From NCBI RefSeq assembly GCF_014701095.1, contig NZ_AP023439.1, positions 1 to 64,000 on the forward strand: a DNA stretch of 64,000 bases, in the 5' to 3' direction. Below the pieces are notes generated by a model. That model did no database searches, was not told where the DNA came from, and was given only the letters and a program-made list of their open reading frames with translations. The number at the start of each line of letters is the position of its first letter. Within the stretch, counting starts at the first letter, position 1. The position numbers and the translations under genes are program-made. Origin of the DNA: Streptomyces tuirus. GTDB taxonomy: Bacteria > Actinomycetota > Actinomycetes > Streptomycetales > Streptomycetaceae. Of the stretch, positions 1-8,777 are shown piece after piece.

Positions 1-2170
1 TATTGGTGAGGGTGAGTTTGGGTGGTTGATGTGGAGTGGGGGGTTTGGGAGGTGTTGTGGGGTGGATGGTGGTGATGGGGGGGGTGACGTTGTTGGAGGT
101 TGTTTGTTGTATGGTGGGTTGTTTCAGTTTTTTTTGTTGGTTTGTTGTGTGTTTGTGTTTTGTTTGTTTTGTTTGATGTATGTTTTGTCTGGTTTTGTTT
201 TATTGTTTTATTTTTTTTTTGTTTTTGTTTGTTTTTATTTTTTTGTTTTTGTTTTTTTTATTTTGTTTTTTTTTTTGTTTGGTTGTTTTTTTGTGGTTTG
301 TTGTTTGTTTCTGTTTTTTTTTTTTTTTGTTTTATTAGTTTTTTGTTTTTTGTGTTGTTTTTTTTTCTTGTATTTTATTTGTGGTGGGGGTGGGTTGTTG
401 GTTTTTTGGTTGTTGTTTTTTGGTTTCTTTTGTGTGTTTTGTGGATTTGGTGTTTGTGTGGTTTGTGTTCGTTTTTGTGTTTTTTTGTTGGTTTTTATTT
501 AGTTGTTTTGTGTGTTTTTTGAGGTGGGTAGGTGTGTGGTTTGGTGGTGGGTGGGGTTGATATGGGGTTGTTTGGTGGTTGGGGGGTGTGAGTTTGTGGT
601 TTGTCTGTGGTGGGTGGTATTTGGTGGGGGGGTTTGATGGGTGAGGGTTTGGTTGGTGTGTGGTTGGTTTCTTGTGTGGTTGGGTTCTTGTTGTTTTTTT
701 TGAGTGTGGGGTTTGTGCCTTGGGAGGTTAGGTTTGTTGGTTGATTGTTGGTGGGTGTTGGTGTTAGTGTTGGGGTGTGATGTGGTGTTGGCTGGTTTCT
801 GTTCTGGTTGCTGTGTTTGGTGGTTTGAGGTGGGGGTGGGGTGTGGGGTGTGGTGGGGGGTGGGGTGGGTTTGGGGTTGTTTTTGTGGTGTTGGGTGTGT
901 TGGTTTGGAGGTTGGTTGGGTGTGGTGTGGGTAGTTGGGTTTGGTTTGGTTTTGTGTTGGTGGGTGGGGTTGTGGGGTTTTGGTGGTGGTGTGGGTTTGT
1001 TGGGGGGGGTGGGTGTGTGGGTGGTGGGGTGTGTGGGGTTGGGGGGTTTTTTGGGGTTAGTGTGGGGGGGTGGGGGTGTGGTGGTGTTTGGTTGGTGTTG
1101 TGTGTGGTGTGGAGGTTTGTTTTGGGGGGGTAGGGTTTTGTTGGTGGGTGGGGTGGGTTTGGGGTGTTTTTGGGTTGTGTTGTGGTGAGGGTGATGTGGG
1201 GGGTGGGTTGGTGTTGGGTGGGGTGTGGGGGTGTTGGTGGTGGGTTGGGGGGGGGTGGGGGGTTGTGGTTGGGGTGGTGTGTTGGGGGGTGTGGTTGGGG
1301 GTGGGGGGTGTGTGGGGGTGGGGTGGGGTGGGGTGTGTGTGGGGTGTGGGGGGTGGGGTGGGGTGTGGGGGTGGTGTGGGGTGGGGGGGGGGTGGGGTGG
1401 TGGGTGGGGTGGGGTGGGGGTGGGGTGTGTGTGTGGGGGGGGTGTGGGGGGGTGGGGGGGGGTGGGGTGGGTGGGTATTTGTGGGTTGGGTTGTGGGTTT
1501 GTGTGTTTGTTGATGTTGGTTGGGTGGGGGTGGGTGGTGGGTGTGAGGTGTGGGGTGTGAGTTTGGGGGGCGGGGTAGTGTTGGTGGGTGGAGTGTTGGG
1601 TGGGGGGTTGTGGTTGGTGGTGGTGGGGTGGGCTGTAATGGGGTAGGTGGGGGTGATTGGGTTTGGTGTAGGCGTGAACGGGTGCTGAGGGATGACGGGG
1701 GACGGGTCGGGTGTGCAGAGGGTGGAGGTGGGGGTTAGTGGGGGGTGGGGGTGGGATGGTTCGGGGAGGGTATGTGGGGGGGGGGGGAGTTGGGGGATTG
1801 TGCGTGTCGGAGCGGGCGGGGAGGGGTGGTTGGGGCATGGGGAAGTAAGAGGTTTGTGTGGGGTTGTTGAGGTGTGCTGTTTTTTGTAAGTGTGATTTGA
1901 TGTGTGGGGGTGGTGTGTGGGGGGCTGTTGTATATTCGGTTTTAGTTTGGGGTATTTTTTTTGATTTGTTATTTTTTTTTTCTTTGTTCTATGTGTTCTG
2001 TGCTTATTTTTTGTCTTATTTTTTTTTTTTAATAACTAGTGGTTTTGGTATTTTTTGGCTTTTATTTTTTCTTTTTTTTTTTTGTTGTCTTGTTTTTTAT
2101 ACTTTGGATTTTTTTTTCGTTTTTTAGTTTTTATATTTTTTTGTCTTTATGATGTGTTTTTATTGCTTTT
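1..2170. other. G/T-only low-complexity region
   Basis: The plus strand here is almost devoid of A and C. T-rich blocks (about 110-520 and 1930-2170) alternate with G-rich blocks (about 520-1800). Long open frames on either strand are a by-product, because stop codons need both T and A; the predicted proteins are runs of Phe/Val/Gly or Pro/Thr/His and are not credible genes. The composition changes within about 30 bases near 2190-2200 to normal GC-rich coding sequence. No telomere-type palindromes or tandem repeat unit are evident. It could be an assembly or base-calling artefact at a replicon end, or a genuinely strand-asymmetric sequence. Confidence 0.85.
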
Positions 2171-2178
2171 AGTCTAAT

Positions 2179-3258
2179 GTGATTCTTATTGTTTTTTTGC
2201 CGCGGCATCGGCGGCGGGGGCTCGGGCGTGGCCGGGGGTCGGTGGTGGACGCGGTTGATCCGGTGGTGGTGGAGAGCGCGGCGGTGCTGGCGCGGCATCT
2301 TCGGCAGGGGCGTGATCGTCGGCTGGCGGTGCTGGAGTGGTTCGCCGAGGCCGGTATGGGCGTGCGGCCGGGGGCGGTGCCGGTGCCGGAGCCTGCGATC
2401 GGCACTGTGCGTCAGGCGCTGGTGTGGGTGTTGGAGCGGTCGGTGTCGCAGCGGCTGGTGGCGTTGGCTCGCAGCGCGGCCGGGGCGGGTGAGGAGGGGC
2501 AGGACGCGCTGTATGCGGCCGCCGGCCGGGTCTTGGGGGCGTACCGCGGGGCGGCGCACCCTGCTCTGGTGCGGGCGGCGCTCGAAGCCGGCGAGGACGT
2601 GCCGGTGGATGCGGAGAGGGACTTCAGGAGCATGGTGCACCTGGTGGCCGCGGTCGGCTTGGGGGTGCAGGAGGTCGGAACGGATGCGCTGGCCGAGGCG
2701 TTCGCCGCGTTCGGCATGTTCGGGCTGACGGTCGAGGACTGGGCGCAGATGCTGGGTGCGGCGGAGCGCGGTGAGGGGCCGCCGGTGGACTGGGGGCAGC
2801 TCCAGCAGCACGCGGACTTCGTGGGTCAGGTTCAGCGGGCGGGCGACGAGGAGTTGGTCCGGGCGCGGACGGTGATGATCGGCCTGCGCGGGTTCTACGG
2901 GTTGTACGTGCTGCACGGGCTGCTCCTGCCGGACACGCCGGCACAGGCCGCGCTGCGGCGGCGGATCGACGACCTCGGCGTCTTCCCGCTCCTGGACCAC
3001 GTCATGGCCGTCAACCCCTCCCCCAGGCAGTTCGCCGAGCTCCTGGTGGTGTGCCTCGAGCCGTTCTACGACAACCTCTACGAGACGCTCATGGAGCAGC
3101 TCGCTGAAGACCCGGCCGTCTTTCGTGTCCCGGGCGATGAGACGGGGGTCGTCGGCTTCGGTGAGGCATGGGCGGGGGCCGTACGTGATCTGCCGGTCCC
3201 GGGGCGGGACGGGGGCGCTGGCGTCGGGCCTGGTGAACGGTCGGCTAAAAGATCTTGA
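2179..3258 (+). CDS. Hypothetical protein, 5' end lies at the G/T-rich boundary
   Basis: I do not recognise this protein of up to 359 residues. It is largely helical in appearance, with an acidic C-terminal third (FYDNLYETLMEQLAEDPAVF). The first ATG lies inside T-rich sequence, so the first ~8 residues (MILIVFLP) probably do not belong to the original gene. A GTG at 2242 is an alternative start. The body has strong third-position GC, typical of Streptomyces. The gene may be 5'-truncated where the anomalous sequence begins. A 340-base stretch with no convincing gene follows. Confidence 0.55.
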   Translation: MILIVFLPRHRRRGLGRGRGSVVDAVDPVVVESAAVLARHLRQGRDRRLAVLEWFAEAGMGVRPGAVPVPEPAIGTVRQALVWVLERSVSQRLVALARSAAGAGEEGQDALYAAAGRVLGAYRGAAHPALVRAALEAGEDVPVDAERDFRSMVHLVAAVGLGVQEVGTDALAEAFAAFGMFGLTVEDWAQMLGAAERGEGPPVDWGQLQQHADFVGQVQRAGDEELVRARTVMIGLRGFYGLYVLHGLLLPDTPAQAALRRRIDDLGVFPLLDHVMAVNPSPRQFAELLVVCLEPFYDNLYETLMEQLAEDPAVFRVPGDETGVVGFGEAWAGAVRDLPVPGRDGGAGVGPGERSAKRS

Positions 3259-3600
3259 AGAAGTTGGTACCCGTCCTGGTCGGTTCGCGCGATGTAGGGG
3301 GGTGACAGGCGAGTTCGACGAGGAACGGGGCGGTGGAGATGGTCCAGGGGCTGAGGGGGTGAGTGCCCTTCTGATCATGGGGGTCGTCATCGTCGCGCGG
3401 AGGGGCGTGGACGGAAAAGTGACCTCACAGCCGGTGAGCTGCGCCTGGCGGCCGGGCGCGGGCGTACGCCTCCTTCGGGCCGTCGGCGAGCAGGTCGCGC
3501 CGGGTCCCGGGCTGCTGCGACGATCGGTTGCGTCGCTGCGGGGCGCGCGCTCGCCTCCGGCCACTCCTCGCACCTGTCGTGCCAATCGTGAGGTATCTCC
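3259..3600. other. Intergenic stretch without a supported gene
   Basis: Between the hypothetical gene ending at 3258 and the small ORF starting at 3601 I see no ORF with convincing codon use, no strong hairpin and no repeat. It may hold the promoter of the two-gene run 3601-4805. Confidence 0.4.
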
Positions 3601-3828
3601 ATGTCTTCTTCCTGTCCCCCGGCGTCCGACAGTGCTGGATGCACGGGCCGGCTCGGTGTTGGCGAGGCGGTCGTCGCCGTCACGCCCGTGCTGTGTGTCA
3701 CCGTGCTCGCCGCGCTCGAGCGCCCCCTCCCGGGCATTCTGGTCGCCTTTGCGGCGGCCGCCGGGGCGCTGCTCATGCCCGGCCGTCTGGGCTGTCTGCT
3801 CGGTGCGTGCGCCGGGAGCAGCCGGTGA
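3601..3828 (+). CDS. Small putative membrane protein
   Basis: A 75-residue ORF. A Cys-rich N terminus is followed by a hydrophobic stretch (about residues 22-67) that could form one or two membrane helices. Its TGA overlaps the ATG of the following HTH gene (ATGA at 3825-3830), which suggests translational coupling and supports it being real. Function unknown. Confidence 0.45.
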   Translation: MSSSCPPASDSAGCTGRLGVGEAVVAVTPVLCVTVLAALERPLPGILVAFAAAAGALLMPGRLGCLLGACAGSSR

Positions 3829-4805
3829 TGAAGCGCCGGACTGTCGCGGCGTGCTGGCCGGAGTTGGCCGCGCTGCACGCCTGGATGCGCGAGGCGCAGT
3901 GTGGGCTGACGTTCCGGCGGCTGGTCCACAGGGCCGTCATGGCCGGGCGGCCGGTGGGTGAGCGCACGCTGCGGCGCGCGTTCGACGCGCCTTCGCTGCC
4001 GACGGAGAAGACGATCAGTGCCTACGCCTGGGCGTGGGCGAGCAAGAGCGGCGTCGACGGCCGGGCGTTCGAGCAGCGGGGCCTGGATCTGCTGGCGGCG
4101 GCGCGGCGTACCGCTCCGTCGGCGTCGGTGCCCGTGCGGCCGCGTCCTTCGTACGTTCCCCGGCGGGTCAGCACCTGGGGTGGTCTCACCAGGGCTTTGC
4201 AGCGCATCCATGCGGAGGCCGAGGAGCCCTCGCTGCGGGCGCTGGCGGCTTCTGCGGGGGCGGCTGGTCGGCTGTCGAAAAGCACGATCGGCAACATCCT
4301 CAGGGGTCGGCGCCCCACCGCGGAGCAGCTGTCGGCTCTGCTCGCGGCGTACGGGGCGGGGCCTGAGACGACCGCCGGCATGCTCGCCGCGCACCGTCAA
4401 ATCGTCGCCGGGCCCAGGGGGCCCGCTGTCTATCCGTGCGAGGTCGTCGAGCGGGCCGAGGAACAGGCCGAGGATCGCCGTCAGCGGGAGGAGACCCGCC
4501 GCGAACTGCTCTACGGCATCGAAGCCGGGCATGAGAGCGAGCTCGATGAGTACGATCAGCGGCTGCGCGATGAGGAGCAGGCTGCGTTCCAGAGTCAGGT
4601 CGAATGGGTCGACAGCCTCAGCGCTGACGAGCTCGAGGCCCTGCAGAACGAGGCCGCAGCGGGATCGGGGCCGGACTTGCGCGCCGAGCTGGCTGCCTGC
4701 GTTGCCCGGGAGCGTGACGGGCGCCGTGAGCCCGGCTCAGGCGGGACGGCACACCTGCAGTGCGATGTAGCCGAGCGGGCGCCTCGCTCGATGACGGTTC
4801 GGTAG
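3828..4805 (+). CDS. Helix-turn-helix DNA-binding protein
   Basis: A 325-residue protein. The start ATG overlaps the upstream stop by ATGA. Residues ~115-190 read as a lambda-repressor/XRE-like helix-turn-helix: a GGLTRALQRIHAEAEEPSLRALA segment, then SKSTIGNILRGRRPTAEQLSALLAAYG. The C-terminal half is strongly charged and helical (EERAEEQAEDRRQREETRRELL), probably a coiled coil. A regulator or plasmid-borne DNA-binding role is likely, target unknown. It converges on the next gene, with a GC-rich hairpin between them. Confidence 0.65.
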   Translation: MKRRTVAACWPELAALHAWMREAQCGLTFRRLVHRAVMAGRPVGERTLRRAFDAPSLPTEKTISAYAWAWASKSGVDGRAFEQRGLDLLAAARRTAPSASVPVRPRPSYVPRRVSTWGGLTRALQRIHAEAEEPSLRALAASAGAAGRLSKSTIGNILRGRRPTAEQLSALLAAYGAGPETTAGMLAAHRQIVAGPRGPAVYPCEVVERAEEQAEDRRQREETRRELLYGIEAGHESELDEYDQRLRDEEQAAFQSQVEWVDSLSADELEALQNEAAAGSGPDLRAELAACVARERDGRREPGSGGTAHLQCDVAERAPRSMTVR

Positions 4806-4822
4806 CCGAGCCGGTGCGAAGG

Positions 4823-4845
4823 GGCCGGGCTCTGGGGGCCCGGCC
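4823..4845. terminator. Bidirectional hairpin terminator
   Basis: GGCCGGGC and GCCCGGCC arms (4823-4830, 4838-4845) form a GC-rich stem between two convergent genes, 18 bases after the stop of the HTH gene and 14 bases before the stop of the minus-strand gene. Confidence 0.5.
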
Positions 4846-4858
4846 GCTCGCCGGGGGG

Positions 4859-5626
4859 TCAGCGGGCCTGGGCGCGGGCGTTGTAATGCTCTTGCAGTCG
4901 GCGGAGCATGATGCGGCAGTACTCGGCCAGTGGGCGGTGCTGGTCTTCGTCGATGACCAGAGCGACGGTGTGGACGCCGTCGTCTCCCGGTATGGCGGCG
5001 CGGGGCTGGGAGGCGCGCAGGTTGGGCCAGTAGCGGCCGTGGGCGAAGCCGGAGGCCGCCCGCCAGGCGGCGCCCACCTTGACCGCGGTGAGTCCTGCCG
5101 TGGGGGCGGCGGTGAGCAGGATCTGGTGGGTCCTGGGTGCGGTGAGCGGGGCCAGGGCGAGGTGGTCGGCGATGGCGCGGATCTCTGCCCGGCGCTGTGC
5201 TCCGGTCATGCCGCCGCCGGACGGGGTGTGGCCGGTGTCGAGTTCGTGCTGGTGGCGGTTGCGCATGTCTTCGTCCCACAGGGACAGTGCGCGGCGCCGT
5301 CGTTCGGCCCGGCTGGCGCCGTCGAGGAGCCACAGGCCGGTGGCGAAGTTCTCCAGGGCGCCGCGCAGCAGGGTCCAGGGGCTGGTGGGGTCGACCTCGC
5401 CGGCCACGGTCAGGCGGCGGAGTGCGTCGGCGTGGGCCAGGCCTGCGGTGTAGGAGGTGCGGATCAGGTGGGAGGCGGCGTAGGGGCCCAGTGGTGCGTC
5501 GTCGGTGGCGAGGCTGCTGGCCGGGGCGGGGGCGGGCAGTGGCCGGTAGGCGCCGTCGGCGCGGGCCTGCTCGACCTCGCCGAAGAGGGGCAGGAGGTAG
5601 GCGCCGTTGAAGGCCTGCGTGCTCAT
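4859..5626 (-). CDS. Hypothetical protein, possibly HEPN/DUF5677-like
   Basis: A 255-residue protein starting MSTQAFNGAYLLP at the ATG at 5626; the frame is open further upstream but composition favours this start. The centre has a helical pattern with conserved-looking R/H residues (LLRGALENFATGLWLL, then RRRALSLWDEDMRNRHQHELD). It resembles uncharacterised actinobacterial proteins in which an all-helical domain detects or cuts RNA, but I cannot name the family with certainty. Divergently arranged with the DUF3800 gene at 5751. Confidence 0.5.
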   Translation of the reverse strand: MSTQAFNGAYLLPLFGEVEQARADGAYRPLPAPAPASSLATDDAPLGPYAASHLIRTSYTAGLAHADALRRLTVAGEVDPTSPWTLLRGALENFATGLWLLDGASRAERRRRALSLWDEDMRNRHQHELDTGHTPSGGGMTGAQRRAEIRAIADHLALAPLTAPRTHQILLTAAPTAGLTAVKVGAAWRAASGFAHGRYWPNLRASQPRAAIPGDDGVHTVALVIDEDQHRPLAEYCRIMLRRLQEHYNARAQAR

Positions 5627-5750
5627 GCCTGCACGGTAGAACGCGGGCTCGGGCAGCAGGTAGCCATTTCTGGCGGTGCAGGAACATTCCCGGGAGCCGA
5701 GCAGCCCCGGGCATCCCAGCGCAAGCGGTGTGTCTGGCGACGGGGACAAT

Positions 5751-6863
5751 ATGGTCGTGCCGTTGACCGGAGAGAAGTACAGCCAGTTGAGCCACTCGGT
5801 GCCCACCGCTGATGGTGAGGAGTACGGGCGGTGGGTCGCCTGCGACGAATCAGGATGGGACGGAGAGCAGCTGGTCGGCCGGGAGCGTCGCTTCCTGGTC
5901 TTCGCTTCGGTCGCTGTCGACGACCGCGAAGCTGCCGAACTCGTGCAGATGCTGCGGGAGCGGGCCCGTGTCCGACAGGCAGGAGAGCTGAAGTTCCGTC
6001 TCTTTAAGGACGATCCGCAGCGGTGGTCCCTGCTTGAGGAGGCGTGGAGACCAGGCGGTGCGCTCCATGACCGCTGCTCGGTGTACGTAGTCGACAAGGA
6101 GTACGCCGCGGCGGCGAAGGTGATCGACCTGCTGCTGGAGGAGAAGGAGCATGCCGAGGGCAAAAACCTGTATGCCGGCGGTCAGGCCCGTGGCTTGGCG
6201 CGCATCCTGGCGGTCGAGGGGCCTCGGGCGCTGCGCGGCTCCCTCTTCGAAGAGGTGATGTCCTCGTTTGTGGCTCTGGCCTCCCAGCGGGGTGTGAGCC
6301 GGCGGGAAGCCGCGACGCAGGCGTTCTTCGCTGTGATCGACCGGGCTTGGGCGGCCTCGACACGCAAGGCCGTCACCGAGCTGCTGGCGCGGCTGCGGGA
6401 CACCCGGGCCTACGCCGCGGCTCTCCATGACGGGGACGTGGAGTTTCCCCTGTTGGAGATGCTCATTCCTGCGGTGAGCCAGACGGCCCGCCGATGGGGT
6501 CACCGCCTGGGCCGTGTCAGTCTGCTCACCGATGAGCAGCGCATGCTTACCGATGCGGCTCTGCGCACGGTGCGGCTCTACGCCCGCAGCCCCGTCGGGA
6601 TGACTCTGCTGACGCGGGAACGGGGCGTCGACGCCGCCGCTGTTGTCCGCGGCTCCAGTACCGGCCATCCCTCTGTCCAGCTCGCCGACCTGCTTGCGGG
6701 TGCGGCCGCGGCCGTGACCGAACGCCACGCAGGCCGTGTCTCCCCTGTCGCCGAGAGCCTGTGGCCCGTCATCGTGCCCTTCGTCGACAAGTACTCGCTG
6801 ATGCCCTACACCGACCCCGCCGCCCGGCTGCGCACGGTGTGCGAGCCGGCCGCGCGCCGCTGA
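5751..6863 (+). CDS. DUF3800 domain-containing protein
   Basis: A 370-residue protein. The N-terminal motif VACDESGWDGEQLVGRERRFLVFASVAV (residues ~28-56) is the signature DES...G start of DUF3800, a predicted RNase H-fold family common on mobile elements and near defence genes. Further family features are the GELKFRLFKDDP segment and the late STGHPSVQLADLLAGAAAAVTERH segment, which carries the conserved QLADLLAG motif. The acidic residues D32/E33 and the late Asp fit a nuclease-like active site, but the biochemical role of the family is not established. Start ATG chosen by composition. Confidence 0.8.
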   Translation: MVVPLTGEKYSQLSHSVPTADGEEYGRWVACDESGWDGEQLVGRERRFLVFASVAVDDREAAELVQMLRERARVRQAGELKFRLFKDDPQRWSLLEEAWRPGGALHDRCSVYVVDKEYAAAAKVIDLLLEEKEHAEGKNLYAGGQARGLARILAVEGPRALRGSLFEEVMSSFVALASQRGVSRREAATQAFFAVIDRAWAASTRKAVTELLARLRDTRAYAAALHDGDVEFPLLEMLIPAVSQTARRWGHRLGRVSLLTDEQRMLTDAALRTVRLYARSPVGMTLLTRERGVDAAAVVRGSSTGHPSVQLADLLAGAAAAVTERHAGRVSPVAESLWPVIVPFVDKYSLMPYTDPAARLRTVCEPAARR

Positions 6864-7140
6864 CTGAACGGGCAGTCCGGTACGGGGAATGCTTAGCGGT
6901 CGGGTAGGAGCACGGACGAACCCCCTGTCGCCTGCGGCCGACGCTCCAGCCGACCGCCTTCATCCTGGCCAAGGACCTGTACGGGAAGCGGCAGCGTCAT
7001 GAGGGACGGCTACCCCGCGAGGTTTCCTGCAGTGCTGGAGAAGGGGCGTGGCTCTCTAGAGGCAGCGCCGCTGTGGATCCACGCGGTTGAGCTGCGCTGC
7101 CGGGCACCCGGCACAAGGACCTCGGAAAGGGACCACGTAC

Positions 7141-7317
7141 GTGAACACCAATCTGCCTGCCCCCGGCGGAGGCGGCAGCCCTCGCCTGTCCGTGCTGCTG
7201 CTGGTAGCGGCCGCCGGCGTCACAGCCGCGCAGAGCGAGGCATGGGCGAGCGCCCTGGGAACTGCGCTCACCCTGTACTCCGTCTTGACCGTCGGCAGCC
7301 AGGACCGGAGGAATTGA
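7141..7317 (+). CDS. Small membrane protein
   Basis: A 58-residue ORF with GTG start and a good Shine-Dalgarno (AAGGGA, 8-base spacing). Residues ~15-50 are hydrophobic (LSVLLLVAAAGVTAAQ, then a second helix ALGTALTLYSVLTVG), which suggests one or two membrane helices. It ends three bases before the ATG of the next gene, so the two are probably co-transcribed. Function unknown. Confidence 0.5.
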   Translation: MNTNLPAPGGGGSPRLSVLLLVAAAGVTAAQSEAWASALGTALTLYSVLTVGSQDRRN

Positions 7318-7319
7318 CC

Positions 7320-8377
7320 ATGCCCCGCACAAAGCCGTCCCCTGCCCACGAAGCTCTGGTCGGAGCCATCAAGGAACAGGGGGGCAGGGCCACCACGACG
7401 CAGGTGGAGCGCTGGCAGCAACAGGGCTGGCTCCCCAGGGCCTCGGCCTGGTTCGAGCCCGACTCCCCCACGATTCGGCCCCTCATCCTCCTCGGGCCCT
7501 GTGGCTGGCGAGCACCGCGCGGCCCGGCCGCAGCATCGGGTGGGTCGGATGGTTCTTCTGGGCAGTCGACGACACCCCGGACAGCGCCCAGCGGTTGCGC
7601 AGGGCCCTGGTCGCGACTCTGAAGCGGCCGCTGACGCAGGCGGGAATCGAGAAGATCCCCACCGGAGATTCCGACCGGGCCTTCCAGGCCCGACAGGACG
7701 CCGCCCGGGAGATGCTGCCGAACCGTCGTGTGCCCCGGCGCGACCTGGAAGCAACTTTGCGTGCCCACGCCGCCGAGGTCGGGTTCGAACTGCCCCACCC
7801 GCCGGCGACCGCCCTTGCGAACATCTCCCACTGGGCCCTGCAGGAAGCCGGAGCCCGGCTGCTTCTCGGTGGCGCCGCCGACCTCGGGATCGAGGGACTG
7901 CTGGGAGCGTTGGAGCAGGCCATGCCGGACCACACCGGGGCGCTGGAGCACCTTCGTGAAGTGCACCGGCAAGCCGAACTCACCGGAACCGACCTGCTGG
8001 CACAGTCTCCCTGGGCTCAGGGCATTCTCGGCATGGTGCGCACCGTCGAGACGGCCGACGACCACGACCTGTGCCACGCCGCGCACATCTGCACGAGGGC
8101 AAGCGGTGTCCTGGAGGTAGCGATGAGGTGCACCCCGGAGAAGCCGGAGATTTACGCCTATCTGACCGCGGATGAGATGTGGCAGGGCTGGGCGGTTGTC
8201 GGTGGCATCCTCCCAGAAGAGGGGGCACCCAGCCTGGCCGCCGTCGCCCTCAACACCTACCAGTACCTCGCCGATCCAGAATGGGCGGCGGAATTGGACC
8301 GCTACCTGTCGTTCATGTGCAGCTTGCTCGTCGCGTTTGGGTACACAGGCTCCCCTGGAGACGGGACGCAGTGCTAA
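7320..8377 (+). pseudogene. Frameshifted hypothetical gene, N-terminal DNA-binding-like region
   Basis: Starts at the ATG at 7320, two bases after the stop of the small membrane gene. The first ~55 residues (HEALVGAIKEQGGRATTTQVERWQQQGWLPR) read like a small winged or MerR-like helix-turn-helix. The frame must change between about 7480 and 7500. After that point the downstream frame gives LWLASTARPGRSIGWVGWFFWAVDD and continues uninterrupted to 8377, ending GYTGSPGDGTQC. Codon use is good in both parts, so this is one gene of ~350 codons broken by an indel or a sequencing error. Function unknown. Confidence 0.6.
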
Positions 8378-8675
8378 GAGCAGCGGATGGCGAGTCGGCT
8401 TCCCCGGGGATGCTGGCGAAGCGACAAGCCTGACCTGGACGGCCTCCTCGGCGACCTGCACATCCGGCGCCTCCTGAGCTTGCTCCAGCTCCACCGCCGC
8501 CAGGACCCGCTGCCCGTCCGTACCCATCCCGCCGGAGACGGCTTCGATAGGGTCGGTGTCCCTGGGCCCCCGCCGGGCCGGGTTGGCTCATGAGAGAGAC
8601 TGAGTCGCCCGGCGGCGTGCCCTGTGTCCGGCCGATGCTGCCGCCGCCGGGTACCGCGATCGGCCGGCCTGGCCG

Positions 8676-8760
8676 GCTCATCTGCGCACGAACAGCGGGA
8701 GCCGCGCCGTCCTCATCCGGTGTATCGCCGTCCCGGCGGGAGGGGATGCTGTCCTCGGGC
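8676..8760 (-). pseudogene. Short gene remnant, inverted copy at 63.1 kb
   Basis: The minus strand encodes PEDSIPSRRDGDTPDEDGAAPAVRAQ. The plus strand at about 63138-63215 encodes the near-identical EKDSIPSRWDGDTADEDARLGPFVRRSG. At the DNA level the two stretches match closely over ~75 bases as an inverted repeat. Neither copy sits in a complete gene. No other gene is supported between 8378 and 8777. Confidence 0.5.
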
Positions 8761-8777
8761 CACACGGGAGGGGGCTG

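Noticed and set aside
26..522. Phe/Val-rich plus-strand ORFs resembling membrane proteins
   Set aside because: They arise from T/G-only DNA; hydrophobicity follows from TTT and GTT codons, not from a gene.
495..1838. A 447-residue minus-strand ORF rich in Pro, Thr and His
   Set aside because: It is a product of A/C-only sequence, which rarely forms stop codons; no domain, no start signal, low complexity throughout.
1..2170. A eukaryote-like G/T telomere repeat
   Set aside because: No periodic unit is visible and Streptomyces telomeres are palindrome-rich and GC-rich, not G/T repeats.
2131..3585. A 484-residue minus-strand ORF
   Set aside because: It is the shadow of the plus-strand hypothetical gene; Pro/Arg-rich with no domain.
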